Shown here: one piece after another, positions 6,702 through 14,356 of the stretch
How the letters are laid out: each line of letters starts with the position of its first letter
Position numbering within the stretch: position 1 is the stretch's first letter
Origin: a virus
IMG/VR virus record: IMGVR_UViG_3300023176_005352
Location: 1 to 36,778 of that record
Length of the DNA stretch: 36,778 bases
Strand: one strand, 5' to 3'
The notes under the pieces: generated by a model
What the model saw: only the letters and a program-made list of their open reading frames with translations
Database searches by the model: none
What the model was told of the DNA's origin: nothing
Program-made: the position numbers and the translations under genes

Positions 6702-8058
6702 TTTAACGATGTTTGCAGAAGAAGAAGTAACAAGTTATCCTGAAGATAACTATCCTATTTCAAAGGTAGCAGCAAATGAATGGAAATCATTTGCAATGTA
6801 TACTGTTGAATCTCGAGCAATTCCAAATATGATTGATGGACTTAAGCCTGTTCAAAGGTTCTATTTGTATTCATCAATTTTAAATAGTAAGAAAGATTTT
6901 AAAAAGGTATCAGCTGTATCAGGTATTATTTCTGATTATGGTTATAATCATGGTGAAGCTTCGGCAGCTGGTTCAGGTCAACTTATGGCCGCAACATGGA
7001 ATAACAATATTTGTCTTATTGAAGGACGAGGTTCATTTGGTACTCGTTTAATTCAAGAAGCAGGAGCTCCACGTTACGTCTATACAAGGTTACATAATAA
7101 CTTTAATACTTATATTAAGGATATTGATTTAAGTCCTGTACATGAAGATCCTGAACACGAGCCACCTGCATTTTATCTGCCTGTTATTCCTTTAGTACTT
7201 GTTAATGGCACTAAAGGTATTGCAACTGGATTCGCTACAAACATTCTACCACATTGTCCTGAAAGTATTAAAGCGGCATGTATAGAATATTTGCAAACAG
7301 GTAATATTGAAAATTCTATTCAAATAAAGTTTCCAGAGTTTTCAGGTACAGTTGAACAAAATAAAGAAGAAAGTCATAAGTATACCGTGTATGGCACTTA
7401 TGCTAAGCGTGGTAAAACACAACTCCAAATCACCGAAGTGCCATACGGCTTTGATCGCGAAAGTTATGTCAAAGTATTAGATGGATTAGAAGACGATGGT
7501 GATATTGTATCATACGAAGATCTTTGTGATAAAGATGGATTTAAGTTTGAAGTTAAACTAAAGCAAAACACTTCTGCTAATTGGAATAAAAATAAAATTA
7601 TTTCTAAATTTAAATTAAGTAAACCTTATGCGCAGAATTTAACCGTTATTGATTTTAATGGTAAGCTTCGTGAGTATGATGATGCACGAGGAGTTGTTAA
7701 AGATTTTTGCGATTATAAAATGAGTATTCTTAAAACTCGTATCAATAAGCGTATCACTGAATGTACTAATGAAGTAAGTTGGTTAGAACTGAAAAAACAA
7801 TTTATAGAACTTGTACTTGATAATAAGATTGAGTTTAAGAATAATACTAAGAAACAAGTAATTGCTCAAATGAAAGAGAATGGAATGGTTGTATCTGAAG
7901 AACAAGGTGATAGACTATTAAGGTTAAATATTATGAGTCTTACTAAAGAGATGGTAGTAGAACTCGCAAAACAAATTAAAGAAGCTGAAAAGCAACTTCG
8001 TTTCTGGCAAAAAACCAGTCCGAAAAAACAATTCATATCTGACTTAGAGGAAATTTGA
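6694..8058 (+). CDS. 52: DNA topoisomerase II medium subunit (gp52)
   Basis: DNA-cutting subunit, homologous to GyrA/ParC N-terminal half. The 454-residue product starts with the GyrA-like core (SRAIPNMIDGLKPVQRF, residues 40-56) and has the catalytic tyrosine in GAPRYVYTRL, where Y128 follows the conserved arginine R127. The end is a coiled-coil-like basic region. It forms the active enzyme with gp39 just upstream; the start overlaps the gp39 stop by 8 bases, so the two are coupled. Confidence 0.95.
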   Translation: MSDLTMFAEEEVTSYPEDNYPISKVAANEWKSFAMYTVESRAIPNMIDGLKPVQRFYLYSSILNSKKDFKKVSAVSGIISDYGYNHGEASAAGSGQLMAATWNNNICLIEGRGSFGTRLIQEAGAPRYVYTRLHNNFNTYIKDIDLSPVHEDPEHEPPAFYLPVIPLVLVNGTKGIATGFATNILPHCPESIKAACIEYLQTGNIENSIQIKFPEFSGTVEQNKEESHKYTVYGTYAKRGKTQLQITEVPYGFDRESYVKVLDGLEDDGDIVSYEDLCDKDGFKFEVKLKQNTSANWNKNKIISKFKLSKPYAQNLTVIDFNGKLREYDDARGVVKDFCDYKMSILKTRINKRITECTNEVSWLELKKQFIELVLDNKIEFKNNTKKQVIAQMKENGMVVSEEQGDRLLRLNIMSLTKEMVVELAKQIKEAEKQLRFWQKTSPKKQFISDLEEI

Positions 8059-8059
8059 T

Positions 8060-8242
8060 ATGTTTAAAAATGTAAGTGATTTAATGATCAATCAATTTGA
8101 CAATGGCTTTCGTATTATAAAACAAACAGACGAAAATAATAAACATTGGATTTTAGACGAACTCGATATTAAAATTGGAGATGTCTATGAAGTAGGTCCT
8201 AATGGATATTTTGAATTAGCACACAGACGTAACGATGAATAA
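8060..8242 (+). CDS. Unknown small protein, 60 aa
   Basis: Starts one base after the gp52 stop with AGAGGAAA as ribosome site. The product (MFKNVSDLMINQFDNGFRII...) is mixed alpha/beta and acidic with no recognised family. Its end overlaps the next gene by 8 bases. It belongs to the topoisomerase operon. Confidence 0.65.
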   Translation: MFKNVSDLMINQFDNGFRIIKQTDENNKHWILDELDIKIGDVYEVGPNGYFELAHRRNDE

Positions 8243-8396
8243 GATATGGACAATATGGAAATATGCTTTAGGCGGATTTTCCGATGACAAGACAGAGCCG
8301 TATGATGATTATGTGGCTTTGCTTCGTACTATTATCGTCGGGGTTAATTTTGCTACATGCTTTTTTATTATAGCAAATGTAATTCATAATTGGTAA
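8235..8396 (+). CDS. Small conserved-looking membrane protein, 53 aa
   Basis: The frame reads MNKIWTIWKYALGGFSDDKT... and ends with a hydrophobic helix (about residues 31-50: RTIIVGVNFATCFFIIANVI) and a short tail. I have seen similar short proteins (KIW.YALG.FSDDKT, then one membrane span) in T4-like phages, so I believe it is a real conserved gene of unknown role. It overlaps the neighbour on each side (8 bases upstream, 1 base TAATG downstream). Confidence 0.7.
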   Translation: MNKIWTIWKYALGGFSDDKTEPYDDYVALLRTIIVGVNFATCFFIIANVIHNW

Positions 8397-9124
8397 TGAT
8401 TAGAAAATATCTTAACAAGCATTTAAAAGTATCTAACTTACCTTTAAATGATATTAATACAATGTATCATGAATTCTTTCATAGAAAAGATTATGAATGG
8501 TATTATGCACCACAACATGGTGATATTTGTGTTGATGTTGGTGCTTGTGTTGGATTTTTTACTTGTTTAGCATTAGATGGTGGAGCACGACAGATATATT
8601 CTATTGAACCTAATAGAGAACATTTAAAGACTCTATTAGATAATACCTCTGATTATTTTATTGACCACGGAGAGACACCAGTGGTCCCTATCAATGCTGC
8701 TATTGGTAGTAAAGAAGAACATTACGAAAACATATTTGGACCTTCAGCAAAATTTAATTTAATGTCTTTTAAAGACTGTATGACACAGTATGACATTGAA
8801 TGGATCGACTTTTTAAAAATCGATTGCGAAGGTGGAGAGTATGACATTTTTTCTCTAGAGAACGTTCCATTTTTGAGGAACAACGTTCAACACATTGCCG
8901 TGGAGTTTCACCTTGATTCCTTTCCCGAAGCTCCACGGCGATGGATCTATGTTCGAGATAATATACTCGGACACTTCGACGAAAATAAAATTCATTTCTT
9001 AGAACACGAAGATCGCGATCTTGCTTTTAATGATATCGCTTTAAGAAAAGCAGAGTGGGAGCCAGGTCGTTCTTTTATGGTGTATATTACAAATACTATT
9101 GATTGGGATCCTACCAGTTTGTAA
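8396..9124 (+). CDS. FkbM-family methyltransferase A
   Basis: AdoMet-dependent methyltransferase (242 aa) of the FkbM family, which methylate hydroxyls on sugars and related small molecules. Motif I is DICVDVGACVGFF (residues ~43-55), the acidic motif is IEPNREHL, and the family motif IDFLKIDCEGGEYDIF follows. The start is ATG 8396 overlapping the previous stop (TAATG); the upstream in-frame TTG at 8390 is a poor start. The gene is a paralog of the convergent gene at 9111-9830, and their last 14 bases overlap. The target is unknown; possible methylation of the DNA-linked or virion sugar is inference. Confidence 0.88.
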   Translation: MIRKYLNKHLKVSNLPLNDINTMYHEFFHRKDYEWYYAPQHGDICVDVGACVGFFTCLALDGGARQIYSIEPNREHLKTLLDNTSDYFIDHGETPVVPINAAIGSKEEHYENIFGPSAKFNLMSFKDCMTQYDIEWIDFLKIDCEGGEYDIFSLENVPFLRNNVQHIAVEFHLDSFPEAPRRWIYVRDNILGHFDENKIHFLEHEDRDLAFNDIALRKAEWEPGRSFMVYITNTIDWDPTSL

Positions 9125-9830
9125 TATAAATCATGAATGAAGATGCAGGAATTGCATCTAATGAAACTGGGCTTGATACAATCTTGCGCCAATTATCTCC
9201 TTGAAAGTTAACTTTACCTGCTTCCATAAACGGTAATAATACTGACTTTCTCCATTCTTCAAATTTTACTAAGCCACCATATTGAGATGTTAAATGGCAT
9301 CTTACTGCAATGTGTCTTACATTATGGAAAAGATAATCAAAGTATTCTTTATGTAGAATATTATATTCTGCGCCTGCTGCATCAATTTTTAAGAAATCTA
9401 TTTTTTCAATTTTATGAGTATCAGTAAGTTCGTTAAAAGTCATTAATCGAGGTTCTAATTCTGATTCGATGTGTGTTGAACTTTTAAATACATTAGATAA
9501 GTCTATATCTGTTCTACCCATTGCGGCATGAATAGGAAATACTGCTTTTTGAGTACGATCAATAATATAATCTGAAACATTTTTTACTGCGGTTTTTAAT
9601 TGTCTGCGATTCGGTTCAATCATATAAACCTTTTCTGCACCTTTATCTAATGCACTAGCTGCAAAAGCACCTATACCACAACCGACATCAACAACAACGT
9701 CTCCTGGTAATACTTCATACCACCAGTCATAATCTTTACGATTGAAATGTATATTATTAAGCTCAGCTACTTCATTAATCGACAAACCTTCAGTGTCGAG
9801 CTCGTATGAAAAAGATTTGGGTTTGAACAT
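9111..9830 (-). CDS. FkbM-family methyltransferase B
   Basis: A 239-residue paralog of the gene at 8396-9124, on the opposite strand. Motif I is DVVVDVGCGIGAFA and the FkbM motif is IDFLKIDAAGAEYNIL, in which the usual acidic E-G pair is changed to A-A/G-A. The start (ATG 9830) has GTGAGGAT as ribosome site. No consensus early promoter is visible upstream; TATAAAATA on the minus strand near 9870 is a poor late-promoter candidate. The two genes end tail to tail and both finish with SFM(V/I)YITN, so the 3' part evolved under mutual overlap. Confidence 0.87.
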   Translation of the reverse strand: MFKPKSFSYELDTEGLSINEVAELNNIHFNRKDYDWWYEVLPGDVVVDVGCGIGAFAASALDKGAEKVYMIEPNRRQLKTAVKNVSDYIIDRTQKAVFPIHAAMGRTDIDLSNVFKSSTHIESELEPRLMTFNELTDTHKIEKIDFLKIDAAGAEYNILHKEYFDYLFHNVRHIAVRCHLTSQYGGLVKFEEWRKSVLLPFMEAGKVNFQGDNWRKIVSSPVSLDAIPASSFMIYITNW

Positions 9831-9847
9831 GCTATATCCTCACTTTG

Positions 9848-9855
9848 AATAAATA
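9848..9855 (+). promoter_or_regulatory. Putative late promoter, AATAAATA
   Basis: The octamer AATAAATA in context TTTGAATAAATAGT lies 40 bases before the start of a virion-like gene. The same 10-mer GAATAAATAG occurs before hsp20 (34275-34284) and differs by one base from the T4 late consensus TATAAATA. Confidence 0.5.
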
Positions 9856-9894
9856 GTAAAAGTAATCAATTATTTTATATAGGAATTTCTATAA

Positions 9895-10383
9895 GTGACT
9901 ATCAATAACTATTTATCTACCGGCGGCTTCGCTATAAAAATATCAAGGCTTCCAAATGTAGAATTTTTCAGTCAAAAGGTTTTGTTACCTGGTGTAACTG
10001 CAAACCCTGTTGAAACTCAAACACCATTAAGAGCTTTTTATAATGTTCCTGATCACATTCGTTTTGCTGATTTGGATTTATCTTTTATTATCGACGAAAA
10101 TATGGAGAATTATAGAGAGATCTTTGATTGGCTACAAGGTATCGGTACACCAGATAATCTTGAACAATATGATAAATTACAAGCCACTGAAGAAGGCTTA
10201 GTTTCTGATATTAGTATCATGCTACTTAATTCTCATAAGAATCCAAATGTAGAGTTTGTATTTACAAATGCATTTCCAATAGGTTTAACACCTATATCAC
10301 TTGACCTCGCTCAACAAGACGTTGTATACGCAGAAGCAACGGTTACAATGAGATATGACTCCTTTAAAATCAACAAGATGTAA
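9895..10383 (+). CDS. Tail-tube-fold virion protein (gp19-like)
   Basis: The 162-residue product resembles the T4 tail tube family: after an N-terminal beta region (SRLPNVEFFSQKVLLPGVTA), it has AFYNVPDHIRFADLDLSFII... and YREIFDWLQGI, the pattern in gp19-like proteins of a beta strand followed by a helix with a DW/W motif. I therefore call it a tube or baseplate subunit, below gp19 in certainty. The start is GTG 9895 with TAGGAA upstream; a late-type promoter precedes it, which suits a structural gene. It is isolated among replication genes. Confidence 0.6.
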   Translation: MTINNYLSTGGFAIKISRLPNVEFFSQKVLLPGVTANPVETQTPLRAFYNVPDHIRFADLDLSFIIDENMENYREIFDWLQGIGTPDNLEQYDKLQATEEGLVSDISIMLLNSHKNPNVEFVFTNAFPIGLTPISLDLAQQDVVYAEATVTMRYDSFKINKM

Positions 10384-10391
10384 TTAAGGGG

Positions 10392-10420
10392 TTGACATTT
10401 GCTTTAACATGTGGTATAAT
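10392..10420 (+). promoter_or_regulatory. Early promoter of uvsY
   Basis: TTGACA (10392-10397), 17-bp spacer, TATAAT (10415-10420) and TGTGG before the -10. Confidence 0.92.
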
Positions 10421-10431
10421 AGACATGTTAA
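10404..10431. repeat. Inverted repeat centred on the uvsY -10 box
   Basis: TTAACATG (10404-10411) and CATGTTAA (10424-10431) are perfect 8-bp arms around 12 bases. Their centre is exactly the centre of TATAAT. A DNA-binding repressor or activator site is likely; genes 43 and 45 have similar repeats of different sequence. Confidence 0.8.
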
Positions 10432-10456
10432 TATAAGCAAAAGAGTTTTTTAAATT

Positions 10457-10894
10457 ATGGATACAAATCAAATTTCTGAAATGTGGGCAAAAGATGCGCC
10501 CATTGATGAAACAAATTTAGTCGGTGAAAGTAAACGCATTCCACTTTTACACAGTAAATATTATAATCTTTATTATAAGGAAGTGTTACGCGTTAAAAAA
10601 TTAAAAGCTGAATATAAAGAGCTTGAAAGATTAAAGCGAGAATACTATGATGGTAGTATGGATAGACAAACTTTAGCCGAAATGGGTTGGGAACCGTTCC
10701 AGTTAAAAATTTTACGGAACGATATGGATAAATATATTCAAGCAGATAAAGATATTATCAAGTTAAGTTTAACAATTGATTTTCATACAGCAAATGCAAA
10801 CTACCTTGAAGATATAATTAAAACTATACATTCTCGAAATTTCGTAGTTAAAAATATGATAGATATTTTGAAATTTCAAGCTGGAGATTATTAA
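10457..10894 (+). CDS. uvsY: Recombination mediator UvsY
   Basis: The 145-residue protein matches T4 UvsY in length and in pattern: a basic helical centre (VKKLKAEYKELERLKREYYD), then ILRNDMDKYIQADKDIIKLS and ending IHSRNFVVKNMIDILKFQAG, as in T4 (IKSRGFAIKHIQDMRAFEAG). UvsY loads the UvsX recombinase on gp32-covered DNA; UvsX and gp32 are not in this window. Next genes are a small membrane protein and uvsW, as in T4. Confidence 0.9.
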   Translation: MDTNQISEMWAKDAPIDETNLVGESKRIPLLHSKYYNLYYKEVLRVKKLKAEYKELERLKREYYDGSMDRQTLAEMGWEPFQLKILRNDMDKYIQADKDIIKLSLTIDFHTANANYLEDIIKTIHSRNFVVKNMIDILKFQAGDY

Positions 10895-10897
10895 GTA

Positions 10898-11131
10898 ATG
10901 TGGGAAAGGATTCTTAAATTATTTGAAAGACCTATTTCAGAAAATCCTATTGATCAAGCAATGATGCATACGTTGCCTACAATGGAATCCGAAATTGATC
11001 CTGCAGATTTGAATTTAGAAAACGCATATAAGACAAGATGGATTTGGTATCATACCATATTAGCGGTACTTATATTTTTCACAAACATGATACTATTAGC
11101 AATCTTTTTATTATTAGCAATAAAGTTATAA
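10898..11131 (+). CDS. Small membrane protein between uvsY and uvsW
   Basis: The 77-residue product has a soluble N-terminal half (MWERILKLFERPISENPIDQ...) and one C-terminal membrane span (about residues 52-76, HTILAVLIFFTNMILLAIFL). It sits in the same place as the T4 uvsY.-2/-1 small genes, three bases after uvsY and three before uvsW. Function unknown. Confidence 0.68.
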   Translation: MWERILKLFERPISENPIDQAMMHTLPTMESEIDPADLNLENAYKTRWIWYHTILAVLIFFTNMILLAIFLLLAIKL

Positions 11132-11134
11132 ATT

Positions 11135-12628
11135 ATGAGCGAAGTGATTAATGTAGAACACATTAATAGTGTGCATATGAAAGTGACAGCCGATGGCGGC
11201 GTTCGTCAAGAAATCGCTCAACACTTTTCTTTCCGACCTGAAGGTTGGCAATTCCACCCCAAAGTTAAAATGCGCGTTTGGGATGGATACATTCATTTAT
11301 ATCAACCAATGAGACCTAAACTCTATGTTGGTCTTTTTCCACACCTCAAAAAATTCTGTGATGATAGAGGTTATACTCTGAATGCACCAGATAATATCGG
11401 ATTAGATGAACAAATTGATGACGATTACGGTATACAACTTGCAAAAGAAATCAATTGTAAGTTTACTCCAAGAGACTACCAAAACGAATACGTCGTCAAT
11501 GCATTACGTAAAAGACGTTCTCTTTCTTTAAGTCCTACTTCCTCTGGTAAATCATTAATCATTTATTTAATTCAACAACACTATTATCAAGCATTTGGTC
11601 ATCGTACTTTAATTATTGTTCCTACAATTGGATTAGTACATCAAATGGCTGGAGACTTTGTTGATTATGGTTGTGAATCAGATATTATATACACAATTCA
11701 AGGTGGAGTTGATAAGAACACAAAAGCACCTATTGTTATTAGTACTTGGCAATCATTAGTAAAACAACCTAAAGAATGGTTCGATCAATTTAGAGTTGTA
11801 ATGGGAGATGAAGCTCATACTTTCCAAGCAAAATCATTAACAACAATTATGGAAAAACTTACGAACTGTGAGTACCGACATGGATTTACTGGTACATTGA
11901 AATCATCTGAAAGTAAGACACATAGATTAGTATTAGAAGGTTGCTTTGGTCAAGTCAAAAAGATAATTAATACAAAAGAACTTATGGACAAAGGAACGGT
12001 TGCAAATTTTAAAGTTAAAGCAATCGTTCTATCACACAATAACGATACTCGTAAAACATTTAAAGATGCGATTAATAAGGTCAAAGATAAAGTAAAAAAA
12101 TGGCCAGCTGAAAGAGAGTTTATTGTTAATCACGAAAAAAGAAATAATTTTATTAAGAACTTAGTTCATAGTCTGGAAGGTCAGAATAATTTGATATTAT
12201 TTGATCTTGTAGAAAAGCATGGTAAATTATTAGAACCTTTGCTGCGCAAAGACGGACGTGAACTTCATTTTATATACGGTGGAACTTCAGGAGAAGAACG
12301 TGAACATATTCGACAACTGGTGGAAAATGATACACAAAAACGACATGATATACTTGCAAGTTATGGAGTGTTTTCGACTGGAGTGAATTTAAGAAGATTA
12401 GATAATGTAATTTTTGCTTCAGGATCGAAGTCTGAGATAAAGGTTCTCCAGTCTATTGGAAGAACATTAAGAAAGGCTGATGATTCTAATGAGGCTACTT
12501 TATATGATATTACAGATGATCTTTCTGTGGGAAGTTTTGAAAATTATACTTTAAAACATTTTAAGAAAAGAATTGAAATCTACGGAGCGGAAGAATTTCC
12601 TTTTAAGATATTTACTGTAGAAATTTAA
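11135..12628 (+). CDS. uvsW: UvsW superfamily 2 helicase
   Basis: RNA-DNA and DNA-DNA helicase that unwinds R-loops and recombination intermediates and switches off origin-dependent initiation. The 497-residue product has the N-terminal DNA-binding module, Walker A-like TSSGKS (135-140), the DEAH box (D225-H228), GFTGTL (motif III) and QSIGRTLRK (motif VI) near the C-terminus. Length and domain order match T4 UvsW. It is the third gene of the uvsY operon. Confidence 0.95.
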   Translation: MSEVINVEHINSVHMKVTADGGVRQEIAQHFSFRPEGWQFHPKVKMRVWDGYIHLYQPMRPKLYVGLFPHLKKFCDDRGYTLNAPDNIGLDEQIDDDYGIQLAKEINCKFTPRDYQNEYVVNALRKRRSLSLSPTSSGKSLIIYLIQQHYYQAFGHRTLIIVPTIGLVHQMAGDFVDYGCESDIIYTIQGGVDKNTKAPIVISTWQSLVKQPKEWFDQFRVVMGDEAHTFQAKSLTTIMEKLTNCEYRHGFTGTLKSSESKTHRLVLEGCFGQVKKIINTKELMDKGTVANFKVKAIVLSHNNDTRKTFKDAINKVKDKVKKWPAEREFIVNHEKRNNFIKNLVHSLEGQNNLILFDLVEKHGKLLEPLLRKDGRELHFIYGGTSGEEREHIRQLVENDTQKRHDILASYGVFSTGVNLRRLDNVIFASGSKSEIKVLQSIGRTLRKADDSNEATLYDITDDLSVGSFENYTLKHFKKRIEIYGAEEFPFKIFTVEI

Positions 12629-12658
12629 TACTAATATATCTTTAAGCCGGATAACCTA

Positions 12659-12687
12659 ATTATATACTGAATTTTTGAGAATGTCAA
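12659..12687 (-). promoter_or_regulatory. Antisense promoter facing uvsW
   Basis: On the minus strand TTGACA (12682-12687), 17-bp spacer, TATAAT (12659-12664). No gene lies on the minus strand downstream, so the transcript (predicted start near 12652) would run antisense into uvsW, whose stop is at 12628. Confidence 0.75.
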
Positions 12688-12742
12688 CCCTTTTTTGCAA
12701 AAAAATGAAAATAAATTTATACCTTTATTTTTCACTAAAAGG

Positions 12743-12771
12743 TGTACATATTACTCAAAATATGTTATAAT
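12743..12771 (+). promoter_or_regulatory. Promoter of gene 55
   Basis: TGTACA (12743-12748), 17-bp spacer, TATAAT (12766-12771). The spacer holds the perfect inverted repeat ACATATT-ACTCAA-AATATGT (12746-12765). Confidence 0.75.
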
Positions 12772-12802
12772 ATACAGAAATTTTATACATGGAGAACGTG
12801 AC

Positions 12803-13297
12803 ATGGCAAAGAAACGCAACTATGTCAATAACAAGGACTTATTACAAGCCTTAATTGATTATAGAAATGCCTGTAAAGAAGCTGAAGAAAGTGGAGATAG
12901 AAATCCACAAGTTCCTGAGTATGTAGGTAAATGTATTTTACTTATTGCTACAAGACTTGCAACTAAGCCAAACTTTTCGGGCTACTCATATAAAGAGGAA
13001 ATGATTTCTGATGGAATTGAAAACTGTTTACAATACATACACAATTTCGATCCAGATAAATCTCAAAATCCTTTCGCATACTTTACTCAAATTATATGGT
13101 ATGCATTCTTAAGAAGAATTCAAAAAGAAAAGAAACAAACATATATCAAATTTAAAGCATCTCAACAAATGCTTACTCAATCAATCATCAATGATAGTAG
13201 TGGACAAGACATACAAATGCAAGAACCACCTGAATATATCAGCGAATTTATTGATGACTTTGAAAGGAAATTAAACAAAAATAAAGAGGGAGACTAA
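12803..13297 (+). CDS. 55: Late transcription sigma factor gp55
   Basis: Divergent sigma factor that directs host RNA polymerase to late promoters (TATAAATA), activated by the sliding clamp gp45. The 164-residue product matches T4 gp55 closely in NYVNNKDLLQALIDY (from residue 6), FSGYSYKEEMISDGIENC and IHNFDPDKSQNPFAYFTQII. The start ATG 12803 is set by TGGAGAACGTG upstream and by a promoter whose -10 lies at 12766-12771; an in-frame upstream ATG at 12695 would precede that promoter. Confidence 0.95.
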   Translation: MAKKRNYVNNKDLLQALIDYRNACKEAEESGDRNPQVPEYVGKCILLIATRLATKPNFSGYSYKEEMISDGIENCLQYIHNFDPDKSQNPFAYFTQIIWYAFLRRIQKEKKQTYIKFKASQQMLTQSIINDSSGQDIQMQEPPEYISEFIDDFERKLNKNKEGD

Positions 13298-13732
13298 ATG
13301 AAAGTACTGGTCTTTGGACTACCTGGCTCGGGCAAGAGTACGTTATCACAACCATTAGCAGATTTGGTTGAAGGTGTTTGGATTAATGCAGACGCAGTTA
13401 GAGAAAAATATAATGATTGGGATTTCTCAGATGAAGGCAGAATGAGACAAGCTGCTCGAATGAGACATCTTGCAGACGGAGTTTCTATGGCAGGTAAAAT
13501 TGCTATTGCAGATTTCGTTTGTCCTTTTCAAAAGGCAAGAGATGAATTTGAACCTGATTATGTTATTTGGATGAATACTATTGATGAAGGTAGATTTGAA
13601 GATACGAATAAAGTCTTTGAAGCTCCTGATGTTGATAGTATTGATTACATAGTAGATTCATTTAGACCTCAAGAAGAATTAAAACTTGAACCAATTTTAG
13701 AAAAGGCGTTTTCACAATGGCAGAGAAGGTAA
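13298..13732 (+). CDS. APS kinase-like P-loop kinase
   Basis: The 144-residue product has a P-loop (GLPGSGKST, residues 7-15), then NADAVREKYND in the place of DGDNVR of adenylylsulfate kinase, and VIWMNTIDEGRFEDTNKVFE in place of the substrate lid. APS kinase makes PAPS, the donor for sulfotransferases. The variant NADAVR means that substrate specificity is uncertain; another nucleotide or small molecule is possible. It follows gene 55 with no gap and overlaps the next gene by 16 bases. Confidence 0.75.
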   Translation: MKVLVFGLPGSGKSTLSQPLADLVEGVWINADAVREKYNDWDFSDEGRMRQAARMRHLADGVSMAGKIAIADFVCPFQKARDEFEPDYVIWMNTIDEGRFEDTNKVFEAPDVDSIDYIVDSFRPQEELKLEPILEKAFSQWQRR

Positions 13733-13938
13733 GTGCAAAACGTCATGTCGCAAAAACATTAACATGGAGAGTCTTAGCAACAACAGATACCTTTTTACTT
13801 GCTTGGTTAATTACAGGACAAGTAGATTGGGCTGGTATGATCGCCGGATTTGAGGTTGCTACTAAAATGATCTTATATTATTATCACGAACGTGTATGGT
13901 ATAAGTACATTAAATTTGGAGTACAAAAGGATGTTTAA
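13717..13938 (+). CDS. DUF2061 membrane protein
   Basis: A 73-residue two-span membrane protein with the DUF2061 pattern: KRHVAKTLTWRVLATTDTFL, LAWLITG, and MILYYYHERVWYK. DUF2061 genes are often found beside sulfate assimilation and APS kinase genes in bacteria, and the neighbour here is APS kinase-like. The exact function is not established. It overlaps the genes on both sides (16 and 8 bases). Confidence 0.85.
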   Translation: MAEKVSAKRHVAKTLTWRVLATTDTFLLAWLITGQVDWAGMIAGFEVATKMILYYYHERVWYKYIKFGVQKDV

Positions 13939-14356
13939 CCCAGAAGACGCATTTGATTATAAGAAGCCAACAGTTCAAATGTTAGGAAGATGGCAACCGT
14001 GGCACGATGGTCACACAAAATTATTTGAAAAAGCCTTGACAATTACCGGACAAGTTGTTATAATGGTACGTGAAGTTTATGGATATGAAGGAGATGCAGG
14101 AGCTGGTCGTACAACAGATCAGACCGACAATCCCTTTGGAGAAATTGCTGTTATTGACGGGATTAAGAAAGGTCTCGGAGATGCAGGATACACAGAAGGT
14201 AAAGAGTATATGATCCTTGTGGTCCCAAACATTGTCGATATTAGTTATGGACGTGGTGTTGGTTATACTTTTACAGAACATGATTTAGGAGCGGATGTCC
14301 ATAAAATCTCTGCTACTAAAATTCGTAAACAGATGAGAGAAGAAGGTAAATTATGA
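13931..14356 (+). CDS. HxGH nucleotidyltransferase
   Basis: The 141-residue protein has the nucleotidyltransferase HxGH motif in GRWQPWHDGHTKLFEKAL and a C-terminal ISATKIRKQM motif, typical of NadM-type NMN adenylyltransferases and related HIGH enzymes; ATP sulfurylase has a similar ISGTxLR. DQTDNPFGE resembles the NPFTxGER of NadM. Possible roles are NAD salvage or, given the neighbouring APS kinase-like gene, sulfate activation. The start ATG 13931 has GGAG nine bases upstream; a longer frame from 13892 would overlap DUF2061 fully. Confidence 0.78.
   Translation: MFNPEDAFDYKKPTVQMLGRWQPWHDGHTKLFEKALTITGQVVIMVREVYGYEGDAGAGRTTDQTDNPFGEIAVIDGIKKGLGDAGYTEGKEYMILVVPNIVDISYGRGVGYTFTEHDLGADVHKISATKIRKQMREEGKL

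Noticed and set aside
9866-9876. TATAAAATA on the minus strand as late promoter of FkbM B
   Set aside because: One base longer than the T4 late consensus; one instance in AT-rich sequence is not enough.
12695-12802. Extension of gene 55 to an upstream ATG
   Set aside because: Crosses the gene 55 promoter and lacks a ribosome site; T4 homology starts at the later ATG.
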